A stretch of DNA of 64,000 nt, taken from positions 496,001-560,000 of the forward strand of contig NZ_LN831302.1 in assembly GCF_001488575.1 (NCBI RefSeq). Reading direction: 5' to 3'. Below, piece after piece: positions 36,013 through 43,309 of the stretch. How positions within the stretch are numbered: the stretch's first letter is position 1; every line of letters begins with the position of its first letter. The notes under the pieces are model-generated. The model worked only from the letters and a program-made list of their open reading frames with translations. It searched no databases and was not told the DNA's origin. The stretch is from Halobacterium hubeiense. GTDB taxonomy: Archaea > Halobacteriota > Halobacteria > Halobacteriales > Halobacteriaceae. The position numbers were made by a program, and so were the translations under genes.

Positions 36013-36342
36013 ATGGTGCTTGGCCTCGCGGTCAAGACGCACGAACCAGTCGGTGCTCGACTTCGTACGGCGTTCGAGCGCGCCACCGAACCGGAGACGC
36101 GTACCCCCGGCGATGTCGACGCGTTCTTCTCGCAACAGTTCGTCCGAGACCACACGGAGTTCCACTCTCTTGACGAGTTCTGTCGCGCGTGTCCGTGCAA
36201 GCGAGACTCGATTGGCGGCGTCAAGCGGCTCTCCCCCGACGAGCGTGACGACTTCGTCGCTGCCACGACGGAGTTCGAGTCGTGGGCGGCCATGAAAACG
36301 AGTGCGGCGACCACTGACCTCGTCACGCTCACGCAAGCGTAA
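36013..36342 (+). CDS. Small conserved protein with Cys-x2-Cys-x-Cys motif
   Basis: A 109-residue protein of unknown family. The centre reads DEFCRACPCKRDSIGG, giving Cys57, Cys60 and Cys62, a possible metal site if the protein dimerises or recruits another ligand. The rest is polar helix-forming sequence. ATG 36013 is set by a GATTTATG box about 28 bases upstream; an earlier in-frame start would run through it. Third codon positions carry more A/T than those of neighbouring genes, as in the permease gene downstream, hinting at a different origin. Its TAA stop is directly followed by the stop of the convergent permease. Confidence 0.6.
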   Translation: MVLGLAVKTHEPVGARLRTAFERATEPETRTPGDVDAFFSQQFVRDHTEFHSLDEFCRACPCKRDSIGGVKRLSPDERDDFVAATTEFESWAAMKTSAATTDLVTLTQA

Positions 36343-37557
36343 CTATCCCGCCCCGAGAACGGCAGCGAGTACGTTGTACAGCGCGTAACTAATCGCCGCG
36401 CCGCCGACCATCGACAGCACCCACGCGACTACCGTGTAGCCGGTCTTCCTCGCCGAGATGCCGCCCGAACGCGACGACCTGCCGACCAGCCCGCTGCCGA
36501 CGATGCTGGATATCATCACTTTGTTGAACGAGATGGGGAACCCGAGGACGATTGCCGTCTGCGCGACGAGAAACGCCGGGATGAACGCGGCAATCGAACG
36601 CTTCGGGCCCAACGAAGCGTACTCGCGGGCGACTGCCTGAATCAACCGCGGCGACCGAACCCAACCGCCGAGCAAGATACCGAAACCGCCGAACGCCAGC
36701 AAGACGGCGCCGGGCAGCCCGAGAGCGGACGAGAACACCGGTTCCAACGGCCCGGTGGCGAGTCCGACCTGTGTCCCGCCGCTCGTGAACACGACGACGA
36801 GCGCGAGCGCGACGAGAATGCGATTGATGCCCGCGGTCACGTTCTTGACGAGTTGCCAGTACGTCACCGCGAGCACGGCGAGCGCGACGGCGAGGCTGAC
36901 CACGACGAGGCCGAACTCGTCCGCACCGAGGAAGCCAGCGACGCCCCCGAGCTGGTGCGAAACGTAGCCCGCGACCGACCCCTGCTCGCCGCGTGGCGTC
37001 GGGATGAACGAGAGTTGCACGTTCGCCAGCGCGTAGCCGACGCCCGCGACGAGTAGCGGGATGACGACCGTGTCTGGAGCACGATCCCCGAGCAGGACGC
37101 GAGCGAGCGCGTACGCGAGCACCCCTTCGACGAACGGAATTGCGAACCAGAACCCGAGAATCTGCGCGTACGTTCCGACTGCGAGCCCGCCCCCGAGCGC
37201 GAGCCCTGCGCCTACGGCCGCCCCGCTAACGGTGAACGCGGACGGAATCGGATACCCGTAGGAGTTGCCGATGGTGATGAGCGTCGCGGCCGTCAATAGC
37301 GTCGCAGCGGCGGCTAACGGGGTGATTGTGACGCTAGTGACGAGACCGTGACCGATTGTCTCGGAGATGCTGCCGCCCTGCGCGACGGCACCAGCAGCGG
37401 CGACGATGCCGACGAGGAACGCGCCCTTGAGCGTAGACAGGGCGTTGGCCCCAACCGCGGGGGCGATTGGCGCGGAGTTACTGTTCGCGCCGACCGTGAA
37501 AGCCATGAACAGCGACGTGACGAGCGCAACCGCTACGATTCCGACAGCCGAGGGCAT
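36343..37557 (-). CDS. PiT-family inorganic phosphate permease
   Basis: A 404-residue membrane protein with about 10-11 spans. Both PiT repeats carry the family signature: GANSNSAPIAPAVGANALSTLKGA near the N-terminus, and GFPISFNKVMISSIVGSGLVG in the second half, where the usual P-x-S-x-T-H pattern is partly altered. It is a cation-coupled low-affinity phosphate carrier, separate from the ABC system at 15.7-21 kb. The start is ATG 37557; upstream frame residues are basic and unrelated. Codon use is less G/C-rich at third positions than most of the window. Confidence 0.83.
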   Translation of the reverse strand: MPSAVGIVAVALVTSLFMAFTVGANSNSAPIAPAVGANALSTLKGAFLVGIVAAAGAVAQGGSISETIGHGLVTSVTITPLAAAATLLTAATLITIGNSYGYPIPSAFTVSGAAVGAGLALGGGLAVGTYAQILGFWFAIPFVEGVLAYALARVLLGDRAPDTVVIPLLVAGVGYALANVQLSFIPTPRGEQGSVAGYVSHQLGGVAGFLGADEFGLVVVSLAVALAVLAVTYWQLVKNVTAGINRILVALALVVVFTSGGTQVGLATGPLEPVFSSALGLPGAVLLAFGGFGILLGGWVRSPRLIQAVAREYASLGPKRSIAAFIPAFLVAQTAIVLGFPISFNKVMISSIVGSGLVGRSSRSGGISARKTGYTVVAWVLSMVGGAAISYALYNVLAAVLGAG

Positions 37558-37664
37558 ACTGGAGGAGAACCCTTGGGCTGCGGTTGACCAGCCACTGGTT
37601 AGTGCTTGTCGTTCTCCGCCGGGTCGCCGCGGTCCTTTTTGCGCTCGCCGACACACCTCCGCGT

Positions 37665-38528
37665 ATGGACGACGAACCCGCGGAGAACATTTCCGGCGGC
37701 GACGCGGCCGCCGGCCGGTTCACGGAGTTCGAGCCCGGCGACGGCACGAGCCGCGCGGAAGCCGTCGTCGACCGCCTCGGCGACATGTACTGGCAGAAGG
37801 CCTACGGCGGACGGGACGCTTTCGAGTGCCTCGTCCGCACGATTCTCAGTCAGAACACCAGCGACAAGGCCAGCCAGCCGGCGCACGACGCGCTGATGGA
37901 CAGGTACGACCCCGGCGACCCCGCCGACCGCCCCGCCTCCGACGACGACCGGGACGGCGCGGGCTCCCGGGGTGACGGTGACCTCGCCGAAGCACTCGCG
38001 GCCGCCCACCAGGACGAACTCGCAGAGACCATCTCGTCGGCGGGCCTCTACAACCAGAAGTCCGAGACGCTGATTCGCATCGCCGGCCGCGTCTGCGATG
38101 AGTACGGCGGTGAGGACGCCTTCGACGAGTTCGTGCGAACTGGCGACCCCGACGAGGTCCGCGACGCGCTGCTGGACATGAAGGGCGTCGGCCCGAAGAC
38201 CGCCGACTGCGTGCTGCTGTTCGCGGGCGGCCGCGACGGCGTCTTCCCCGTGGACACGCACGTCCACCGCATCTCGCGGCGGCTCGGACTCGCGGCCCCG
38301 GACGCCGACCACGAGGGCGTCCGCGAAGCTCTCGAAGCCGACGTTCCGGGCGAGAAGTGCGGCTTCGGGCACACGGCGATGATTCAGTTCGGCCGCGAGT
38401 ACTGCTCGGCGCGCGAGCCCGCGTGTCTCGACGGCCCAGAAGCCTGCCCGCTGTACGACCTCTGCGACAAGGTCGGCGTGGACGAACTCGCGGAGGAAGT
38501 CGTCGACCCCGCCGAGGCCGCCGATTAG
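37665..38528 (+). CDS. nth: Endonuclease III (DNA glycosylase/AP lyase)
   Basis: A 287-residue base-excision repair enzyme for oxidised pyrimidines. The helix-hairpin-helix with catalytic lysine is MKGVGPKTADCVLLF (Lys178), and the catalytic Asp197 is in VDTHVHRI. The C-terminal [4Fe-4S] cysteines are 247, 254, 261 and 267, spaced x6-x6-x5, where E. coli has x6-x2-x5. An acidic insertion of about 25 residues (82-107, Asp/Gly-rich) follows helix QNTSDKAS. It is long for the family, mostly because of this insertion and a 25-residue N-terminal extension. A CCTTTTTGC box about 28 bases upstream fits ATG 37665. Confidence 0.9.
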   Translation: MDDEPAENISGGDAAAGRFTEFEPGDGTSRAEAVVDRLGDMYWQKAYGGRDAFECLVRTILSQNTSDKASQPAHDALMDRYDPGDPADRPASDDDRDGAGSRGDGDLAEALAAAHQDELAETISSAGLYNQKSETLIRIAGRVCDEYGGEDAFDEFVRTGDPDEVRDALLDMKGVGPKTADCVLLFAGGRDGVFPVDTHVHRISRRLGLAAPDADHEGVREALEADVPGEKCGFGHTAMIQFGREYCSAREPACLDGPEACPLYDLCDKVGVDELAEEVVDPAEAAD

Positions 38529-38884
38529 AGGCTCCGCCAGCAGGTGTCGGTGAACGACGCCAGCGGGATGTCCACGTCGGAGTCGACGCTGACGAACAGT
38601 CCCTCGTACTCCCGCTCGGCGAAGTGGAACGCGGTCACCTCGTCGAAGCGGTGCATCGAGCAGTGCAGCTCGCCCGCGTCGAAGAGGTCTTCGAGGTGCT
38701 CGCGGCTGATGCCTTCGAGCACGAGGTTCCGGTGGATGGCCTCGGCGCGGTTGTCCAGCCGGGCGCCCACGCCCTCGCGGACGTAACGTATCTCGTAGCC
38801 CTCGCGGTCGTACTCGGCGACGACCCGCAGTGCGTCTCCGGCCTGCTGCTGGAGTTCTGCGACGAGTTCGTCGCCCCTTGTCAT
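38525..38884 (-). CDS. Conserved haloarchaeal protein of unknown function
   Basis: A 119-residue soluble protein starting MTRGDELVAELQQQAGDALRVVAEYDREGYEIRYVRE, with a later EHLEDLFDAGELHCSMHRFDEVTAFHFAEREYEGLFVSVD. The layout (a long helix, an antiparallel strand pair, a second helix, then paired strands) looks like a small sensor or roadblock-like domain, but I do not recognise it with confidence. It converges on nth, and the two stop codons overlap by two bases. Confidence 0.65.
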   Translation of the reverse strand: MTRGDELVAELQQQAGDALRVVAEYDREGYEIRYVREGVGARLDNRAEAIHRNLVLEGISREHLEDLFDAGELHCSMHRFDEVTAFHFAEREYEGLFVSVDSDVDIPLASFTDTCWRSL

Positions 38885-38928
38885 ACGTTGACGTAACGAC
38901 CGCGCGGGTTTGAAAGTTCGGCCCGCTG

Positions 38929-39378
38929 CTACGCGTTGCTTCCGTTTATCGTCTCGTTGCCCTCGTAGCTGAAGTCGTCGCCCGCCGACGGCCCCGCCGA
39001 GAGGAACGGGAGGTTCAGTTCCCACTCCCCGACGACGGAGAACCGCGAGAACGGGTTCGACAGGAAATTGCTGACGTCGCCGACGCCGTCGAAGCGCAAC
39101 TGCACGTCCACCGCGACGACTCGCGTGTCCATCGCGTGCCCGACAGCGCTGAACCCGAAGTCCCCGGCCGCGCCGAGGTTCGTGAACAGGTCGAGGTGGA
39201 GCCAGAACGTGATGTTGGTCTCACTGCCGCCGACGTCGAACCGGTGGCCGCCGTCGCCCTCGACCGGCTGTTCGGCCTGCGTGGCCGCGACGGCCTGCGC
39301 GGCGACGGCGGGGCCGACGAACGCCGCCGACACCACCAGCGCCGCGACAAGTGCGCTCACCGCTCGTGTGTGCCTCAC
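38929..39378 (-). CDS. Secreted protein of unknown function
   Basis: A 149-residue protein with a Sec signal peptide (residues 1-27, ending AVAAQA). The mature part is predicted beta-rich, with the phrases ITFWLHLDLFTNLGAAGDFGFSAVGHAMDTRVVAVDVQLRFDGVGDVSNFL and two Asn-glycosylation sites (NIT, NET). It lacks a lipobox or C-terminal anchor, so it is likely released or held by other proteins. I do not know its function. It lies 44 bases before the preceding minus-strand gene. Confidence 0.65.
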   Translation of the reverse strand: MRHTRAVSALVAALVVSAAFVGPAVAAQAVAATQAEQPVEGDGGHRFDVGGSETNITFWLHLDLFTNLGAAGDFGFSAVGHAMDTRVVAVDVQLRFDGVGDVSNFLSNPFSRFSVVGEWELNLPFLSAGPSAGDDFSYEGNETINGSNA

Positions 39379-39461
39379 ACACTACAGTATCCGAACGCGG
39401 AGTATAGTGCTGTCGGCTTCCGTAACGATGCGGCGAAAAATCCAGAGCCGGCCGGAGGCGC

Positions 39462-41387
39462 CTAGACGAAGCGGAACGTCTCGAGGTTCTTCGGCGCGAA
39501 CGTCCGCATGTTGTAGTCGTGGTAGAGCGCGCTGGAGAGGTCCTGCGTGGAGGACTCGTCGCCGTGCACGCACAGCACCTTCTCCGGGCGCGGGTTCATC
39601 GTGCGCACGAAGTCCTCGAGACCCTGCCGGTCGGCGTGGCCGGAGAAGCCATCGACGGTTTCGGTGTCCATCTCGAGCTGGAGGCGCTCCGTGCGGCCGC
39701 TGCCGCGGGAGTCGGGCATCGGAATCTCGTCCCAGCCGGACTGGATGCGGCGGCCCAGCGTCCCCTGGGCCTGGTAGCCGACGAACGTCATCGTGGAGTC
39801 CGGGTCCGGGCCGATGTGCTGAATCCAGGACATGATGGGGCCGCCGGTGACCATCCCGGAGGTGGAGAGGATGATGCACTGGTCGCCGTCGGCGACCTCC
39901 TGGCGCTCCTCCTCGCCGCCGTCGATGTGGTTGAACTGCGGCGCGAGGAACGGGTTCTCGTCCTCGTGGAAGATGCGGTCCCGGAGGTCGTCGCGGAGGT
40001 ACTCGGGGTACGTGGTGTGGATGGCGGTCGCCTCCCAGATCATGCCGTCGAGGTGGATGGGCATCTCGGGGATGTCGCCCTCCCGCATCGCCTCCTCGAG
40101 GACGAGCATCATCTCCTGGGAGCGCCCGACCGCGAACGCCGGAATCAGCACCTTCCCGCCGCGGTCGTACGTCTCGTTGATGACGCGCTTGAGCTTCTCC
40201 TCGGAGTCCTCCTGGTCGGTCTGGTAGTCGTTGCGGCCGCCGTACGTGGACTCGAGGACGAGCGTCTCCACGCGCGGGAAGTCGTTGACCGCGCCGTTGA
40301 ACAGCCGCGTGTCCTCGTAGTGGATGTCGCCGGAGAACGCGACGTTGTAGAGGCCGTCGCCGATGTGGAAGTGCGAAACCGCGCTCCCGAGGATGTGGCC
40401 GGCGTTGTGGAACGTGAGCTTCACGTCCGGCGCGATGTCCGTGACGTCGCCGTACTCCAGCGGGATGGTGTGCTTGATGGCTTCGCGCACCATCTCGGAG
40501 TCGTAGGGAGGCGTGCGGCCCTCCTTGGCGGCGACGTCGAGGTAGTCCAGCGTCAGCAGACCCATCAGGTCGCGGGTCGGCTCGGTCGTGTAGATGGGGC
40601 CGTCGTAGCCGTACTTGAACAGGAGCGGGATGAACGCGGAGTGGTCGAGGTGGGCGTGCGTGAGCACGACCGCGTCGATGGAGTTCGCGCCCGCGCCCAG
40701 CGCCTCCTGCACCTGGAGGTAGGGGACTTCGTCCTCGCTGCCGGGCTTGTCGCCGCAGTCGATGAGGATGCGCGTCTCCGGCGTCGAGAGGATGAAGCTC
40801 GCGCGGCCGACCTCGCGACAGCAGCCCAGCGTGGTGATGCGGACGTACTCGTCGTCGCTCATCTCCTCACGGTGAATCTGGCGGCCGACCTTCTCGAGGA
40901 TGTCACGGCGCTCGTCGCGCTCGGACTTCAGGAAGTTCCGGACGTTCGAGACCGTGGAGGACTCGATTGGCGGCGTGCGAACGACCTCGGGCGTCCAGCC
41001 GGCGGCCTCCGTGATTTCGCGGAGCGTGGAGCCGTGGCGGCCGATGACCATCCCGGGCTTCTCGGCCTCGATGACGACCTCGCCGGTGTCCTCGTGGAAG
41101 TCGAGGTCGGTGACGCCGGCGTCGTCGGGGATGACGTTCAGAATCTTCTCGCGGGCGGTCTCCGGGCGGGAGAGCACCGCGGGGTCGGGGCGGACCGTGA
41201 TGCGCTTGCGGAGCTTGCTCGCGAGCTGCCGAACGAGGTCGCCGTCCTGGGCGAACTGCTTGGGGTCCCGGGTGTAGACGACGAGCTCGGGGCCCTCGTA
41301 CTTCACGTCCGTCACCGAGATGTCCGGCGGAATCTCGTTCGTAATCTGGTCCTGTAACTCCTCGAGTTGCTGGTCTACAGTGCTCAT
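39462..41387 (-). CDS. aCPSF1, beta-CASP ribonuclease/transcription termination factor
   Basis: A 641-residue RNase of the metallo-beta-lactamase/beta-CASP group. Residues 1-145 hold two KH-type RNA-binding domains (one with KPGMVIGRHGSTLREI). The zinc motif THAHLDHS starts near residue 241, and the beta-CASP part includes ESTYGGRNDY, FSGHADRQG and the last His in CVHGDES. Orthologues are the general 3'-end maturation and termination factor of archaea, cutting U-rich sites downstream of genes. The gene has a 5' gap of 257 bases with a stem-loop; if the TATA box near 41600 is used the leader would be about 185 bases, unlike the leaderless norm here. Confidence 0.93.
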   Translation of the reverse strand: MSTVDQQLEELQDQITNEIPPDISVTDVKYEGPELVVYTRDPKQFAQDGDLVRQLASKLRKRITVRPDPAVLSRPETAREKILNVIPDDAGVTDLDFHEDTGEVVIEAEKPGMVIGRHGSTLREITEAAGWTPEVVRTPPIESSTVSNVRNFLKSERDERRDILEKVGRQIHREEMSDDEYVRITTLGCCREVGRASFILSTPETRILIDCGDKPGSEDEVPYLQVQEALGAGANSIDAVVLTHAHLDHSAFIPLLFKYGYDGPIYTTEPTRDLMGLLTLDYLDVAAKEGRTPPYDSEMVREAIKHTIPLEYGDVTDIAPDVKLTFHNAGHILGSAVSHFHIGDGLYNVAFSGDIHYEDTRLFNGAVNDFPRVETLVLESTYGGRNDYQTDQEDSEEKLKRVINETYDRGGKVLIPAFAVGRSQEMMLVLEEAMREGDIPEMPIHLDGMIWEATAIHTTYPEYLRDDLRDRIFHEDENPFLAPQFNHIDGGEEERQEVADGDQCIILSTSGMVTGGPIMSWIQHIGPDPDSTMTFVGYQAQGTLGRRIQSGWDEIPMPDSRGSGRTERLQLEMDTETVDGFSGHADRQGLEDFVRTMNPRPEKVLCVHGDESSTQDLSSALYHDYNMRTFAPKNLETFRFV

Positions 41388-41524
41388 AGTCAGTGAATGA
41401 GGCCTCCTGCGTCCGCGTCTCCGTCACGACCACTCACAGTCCGCCGTAGGCGGGGCGAGGAGTGGGCCGTAGAACGTGGTGAGTAGACACACGCTGTCGT
41501 CATTCCAGTATGGAGACCGGTGTT

Positions 41525-41542
41525 CCGGCCGAAGGCGGCCGG
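41525..41542. other. Stem-loop in the aCPSF1 leader region
   Basis: CCGGCCG (41525-41531) and CGGCCGG (41536-41542) pair perfectly around AAGG, a tight four-base loop. The structure is about 140 bases before the aCPSF1 start and would be in its leader RNA if transcription begins near 41573. Confidence 0.45.
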
Positions 41543-41593
41543 GCCGCGGGGATTGCTACAGGAGAACCCGCTTACTCGGCAATATGCAGTTCC

Positions 41594-41604
41594 GGTTATA
41601 AAAG
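41594..41604. promoter_or_regulatory. Shared TATA-rich promoter between aCPSF1 and the gene at 41645
   Basis: GGTTATAAAAG reads as a TATA-like box on both strands. On the plus strand it would start RNA near 41625, a 20-base leader for the 41645 gene. On the minus strand it would start aCPSF1 RNA near 41573. Confidence 0.45.
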
Positions 41605-41644
41605 CCTTCGCAAACTTGGTAGCCCTTGACGCACGACTGTGGGC

Positions 41645-42133
41645 ATGGAACTGACACCAGCCGCGGTCGCGCGGGAACGCGAGTGGGTGCTCGAACGGGC
41701 CGACGTCGTCGTCCCGCTGATAAACGACGTCCGGGACGCGCTCGGCGACGCCTTCGACACCGAAGTCGCTCCCGTCAGCGACGCACAGTACCGCGGCGCC
41801 GTCGAGGACGTGTTCGCGGACGGCGACCGCGCGGTGAACGTCGCGGCGCTCGTGGCGCTGCTGCGCGACCTCGACGTGACCGACGACTACCCGGGGTTCG
41901 TCGTGGACGAGCTGCTCGGCCGCGAACTCGCCGCGATGCTCGCGGGCGAACAGCCGCTCCGGCTGCTCGCGGAGTCGACGTTCCACTACGCGGACGTCCA
42001 CACCAGCGGCGACGCCGACAGCGCCGCCGGGCTGGACGACTTGGACGCGGCGCTGGCGGCGGGCGTCCAGACGCGGCTCCCGGGGTGGGCGTGGACGGAC
42101 GCCGAGAGCCCGTTCGACCCCGCGCGGCGATAG
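41645..42133 (+). CDS. Conserved protein of unknown function
   Basis: A 162-residue soluble acidic protein, predicted mostly helical (AAVAREREWVLERADVVVPLINDVRDALGDAFDTEV, then alternating short helices). It has no cysteine clusters, no membrane segment and no motif I recognise. Codon use fits its neighbours, so it is a real gene. It is divergent from aCPSF1 and may share its promoter. The ATG at 41645 follows a GTG two codons earlier that could also serve. Confidence 0.6.
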   Translation: MELTPAAVAREREWVLERADVVVPLINDVRDALGDAFDTEVAPVSDAQYRGAVEDVFADGDRAVNVAALVALLRDLDVTDDYPGFVVDELLGRELAAMLAGEQPLRLLAESTFHYADVHTSGDADSAAGLDDLDAALAAGVQTRLPGWAWTDAESPFDPARR

Positions 42134-42183
42134 CCGGGGCTACGTGGTTCGGTCGCCAAAGAAGGTTCGACGGCCGCTCGCGG

Positions 42184-42324
42184 CTACTCCCCGAACTCGA
42201 TCTCGTCTTCCTGCGGGTCCGGCGGGTCGTCGGAGGCTGTCAGCGTGCGCTCGACTTCCTGCTCGCGGAGCTGTTCGCGCTTCTTCTGACCCTGCCGTTC
42301 GCGGCCGCGTTTCGTATCGCCCAT
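42184..42324 (-). CDS. Very small basic-acidic protein
   Basis: A 46-residue protein beginning MGDTKRGRERQGQKKREQLREQE, then VERTLTASDDPPDPQEDEIEFGE. The first half is a strongly charged, basic helix and the second half a disordered acidic tail. A TATA-like ACTAAGTGG box lies about 26 bases upstream of the ATG, matching the leaderless pattern, and G/C third positions are typical. I believe similar tiny proteins are conserved in haloarchaea; no function is known. It is easily missed by length cut-offs. Confidence 0.6.
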   Translation of the reverse strand: MGDTKRGRERQGQKKREQLREQEVERTLTASDDPPDPQEDEIEFGE

Positions 42325-42380
42325 ACCGTGGGGGACGTTCTCATACCACTTAGTTCTCTCGGCGAGTGCGAGCCCGCCGC

Positions 42381-43103
42381 TCACGACAGCGCGTCGTCGA
42401 CGAACTGGGAGACGACGAGGTCCTCGGCGCTGCGCAGCCGGTACTGGACCGTCGACCGCGGGATACCGAGGTCGTCGCTGAGGTCGCTGACCGTCACCTC
42501 CCGGGGCCGCGAGTAGTAGCCGGCCTCGACGGCGGCCTCGAGGACCGCGCGCTGCTCGGGGGTCAGCTCGGCGGCGACCCGCGACTCCGCGTTCCAGTTC
42601 CCGGCGCTGGAGAGCCGGGACAGCGACAGCGAGAGCCCGTCTCGCAGTTGGGCCTCGATGGCGTCGTAGAGCTCGCCGACCGGCTGCTCCTCGGGGTGGA
42701 GCACGCGCCACCGGTACTCGTCGCCGCTGCGGCGCGCCTCGAAGACGACGCCGTCGCCGACGTGCTCGTGGACGTAGTGGGGGACCGAGTGGCAGCCGTG
42801 GACCTCCTCGCGGAAGGTGTAGACGGTCCGGGAGTTCGCGGACTCGTCGAGGACGTGGTACTCGCGGTAGGTGTCGCAGTCGGGGAGGTCCAGGCACTCG
42901 TTGCACCGCGACTCGTCGAGGAAGACGTCGTCGAAGGCGGCCAGCGCTTCCTCTGTGCCGGTGGCGTGGTCGATGCGCCACATCCGCTCGCGGGTCGTGA
43001 AACAGACCGAGGTCCACGCCGTGAGACTGTCGTGCTCGATGAAGCAGTCCATGAGGGCGTCGCTGCCCGGTTCGTACGTCACGGTGAACTCGAACTCGCG
43101 CAC
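42381..43103 (-). CDS. Bat-like HTH-10 transcriptional regulator
   Basis: A 240-residue protein. The C-terminal 60 residues are the HTH-10 domain of bacterio-opsin activator relatives: LTPEQRAVLEAAVEAGYYSRPREVTVSDLSDDLGIPRSTVQYRLRSAEDLVV. The N-terminal 170 residues are a sensor-like beta domain with four cysteines around 65-78 (SRCNECLDLPDCD) that could bind metal or sense redox. Target genes are unknown. GTG 43103 is favoured by an ACTAATAG box centred about 26 bases upstream; GTG 43109 would add two residues. Confidence 0.83.
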   Translation of the reverse strand: MREFEFTVTYEPGSDALMDCFIEHDSLTAWTSVCFTTRERMWRIDHATGTEEALAAFDDVFLDESRCNECLDLPDCDTYREYHVLDESANSRTVYTFREEVHGCHSVPHYVHEHVGDGVVFEARRSGDEYRWRVLHPEEQPVGELYDAIEAQLRDGLSLSLSRLSSAGNWNAESRVAAELTPEQRAVLEAAVEAGYYSRPREVTVSDLSDDLGIPRSTVQYRLRSAEDLVVSQFVDDALS

Positions 43104-43309
43104 GCACACCGGTACGGCCCCGTGGCTATTAGTTACTGCTAAACGCGTCCGGTGCGCGAACTACCCTTCTCTCGGCGCCTCCGCTCGTCCCGAGGCCAGT
43201 CACCTCGAACGCGACTACCGGATTAGCTATGGGCAACCGCGCTCTGCGCTCGTCGCTCGGTCGCACACCTTCACGGGTTTTAAGAGCGAGTCAGGCCACA
43301 GTTGGGGTA

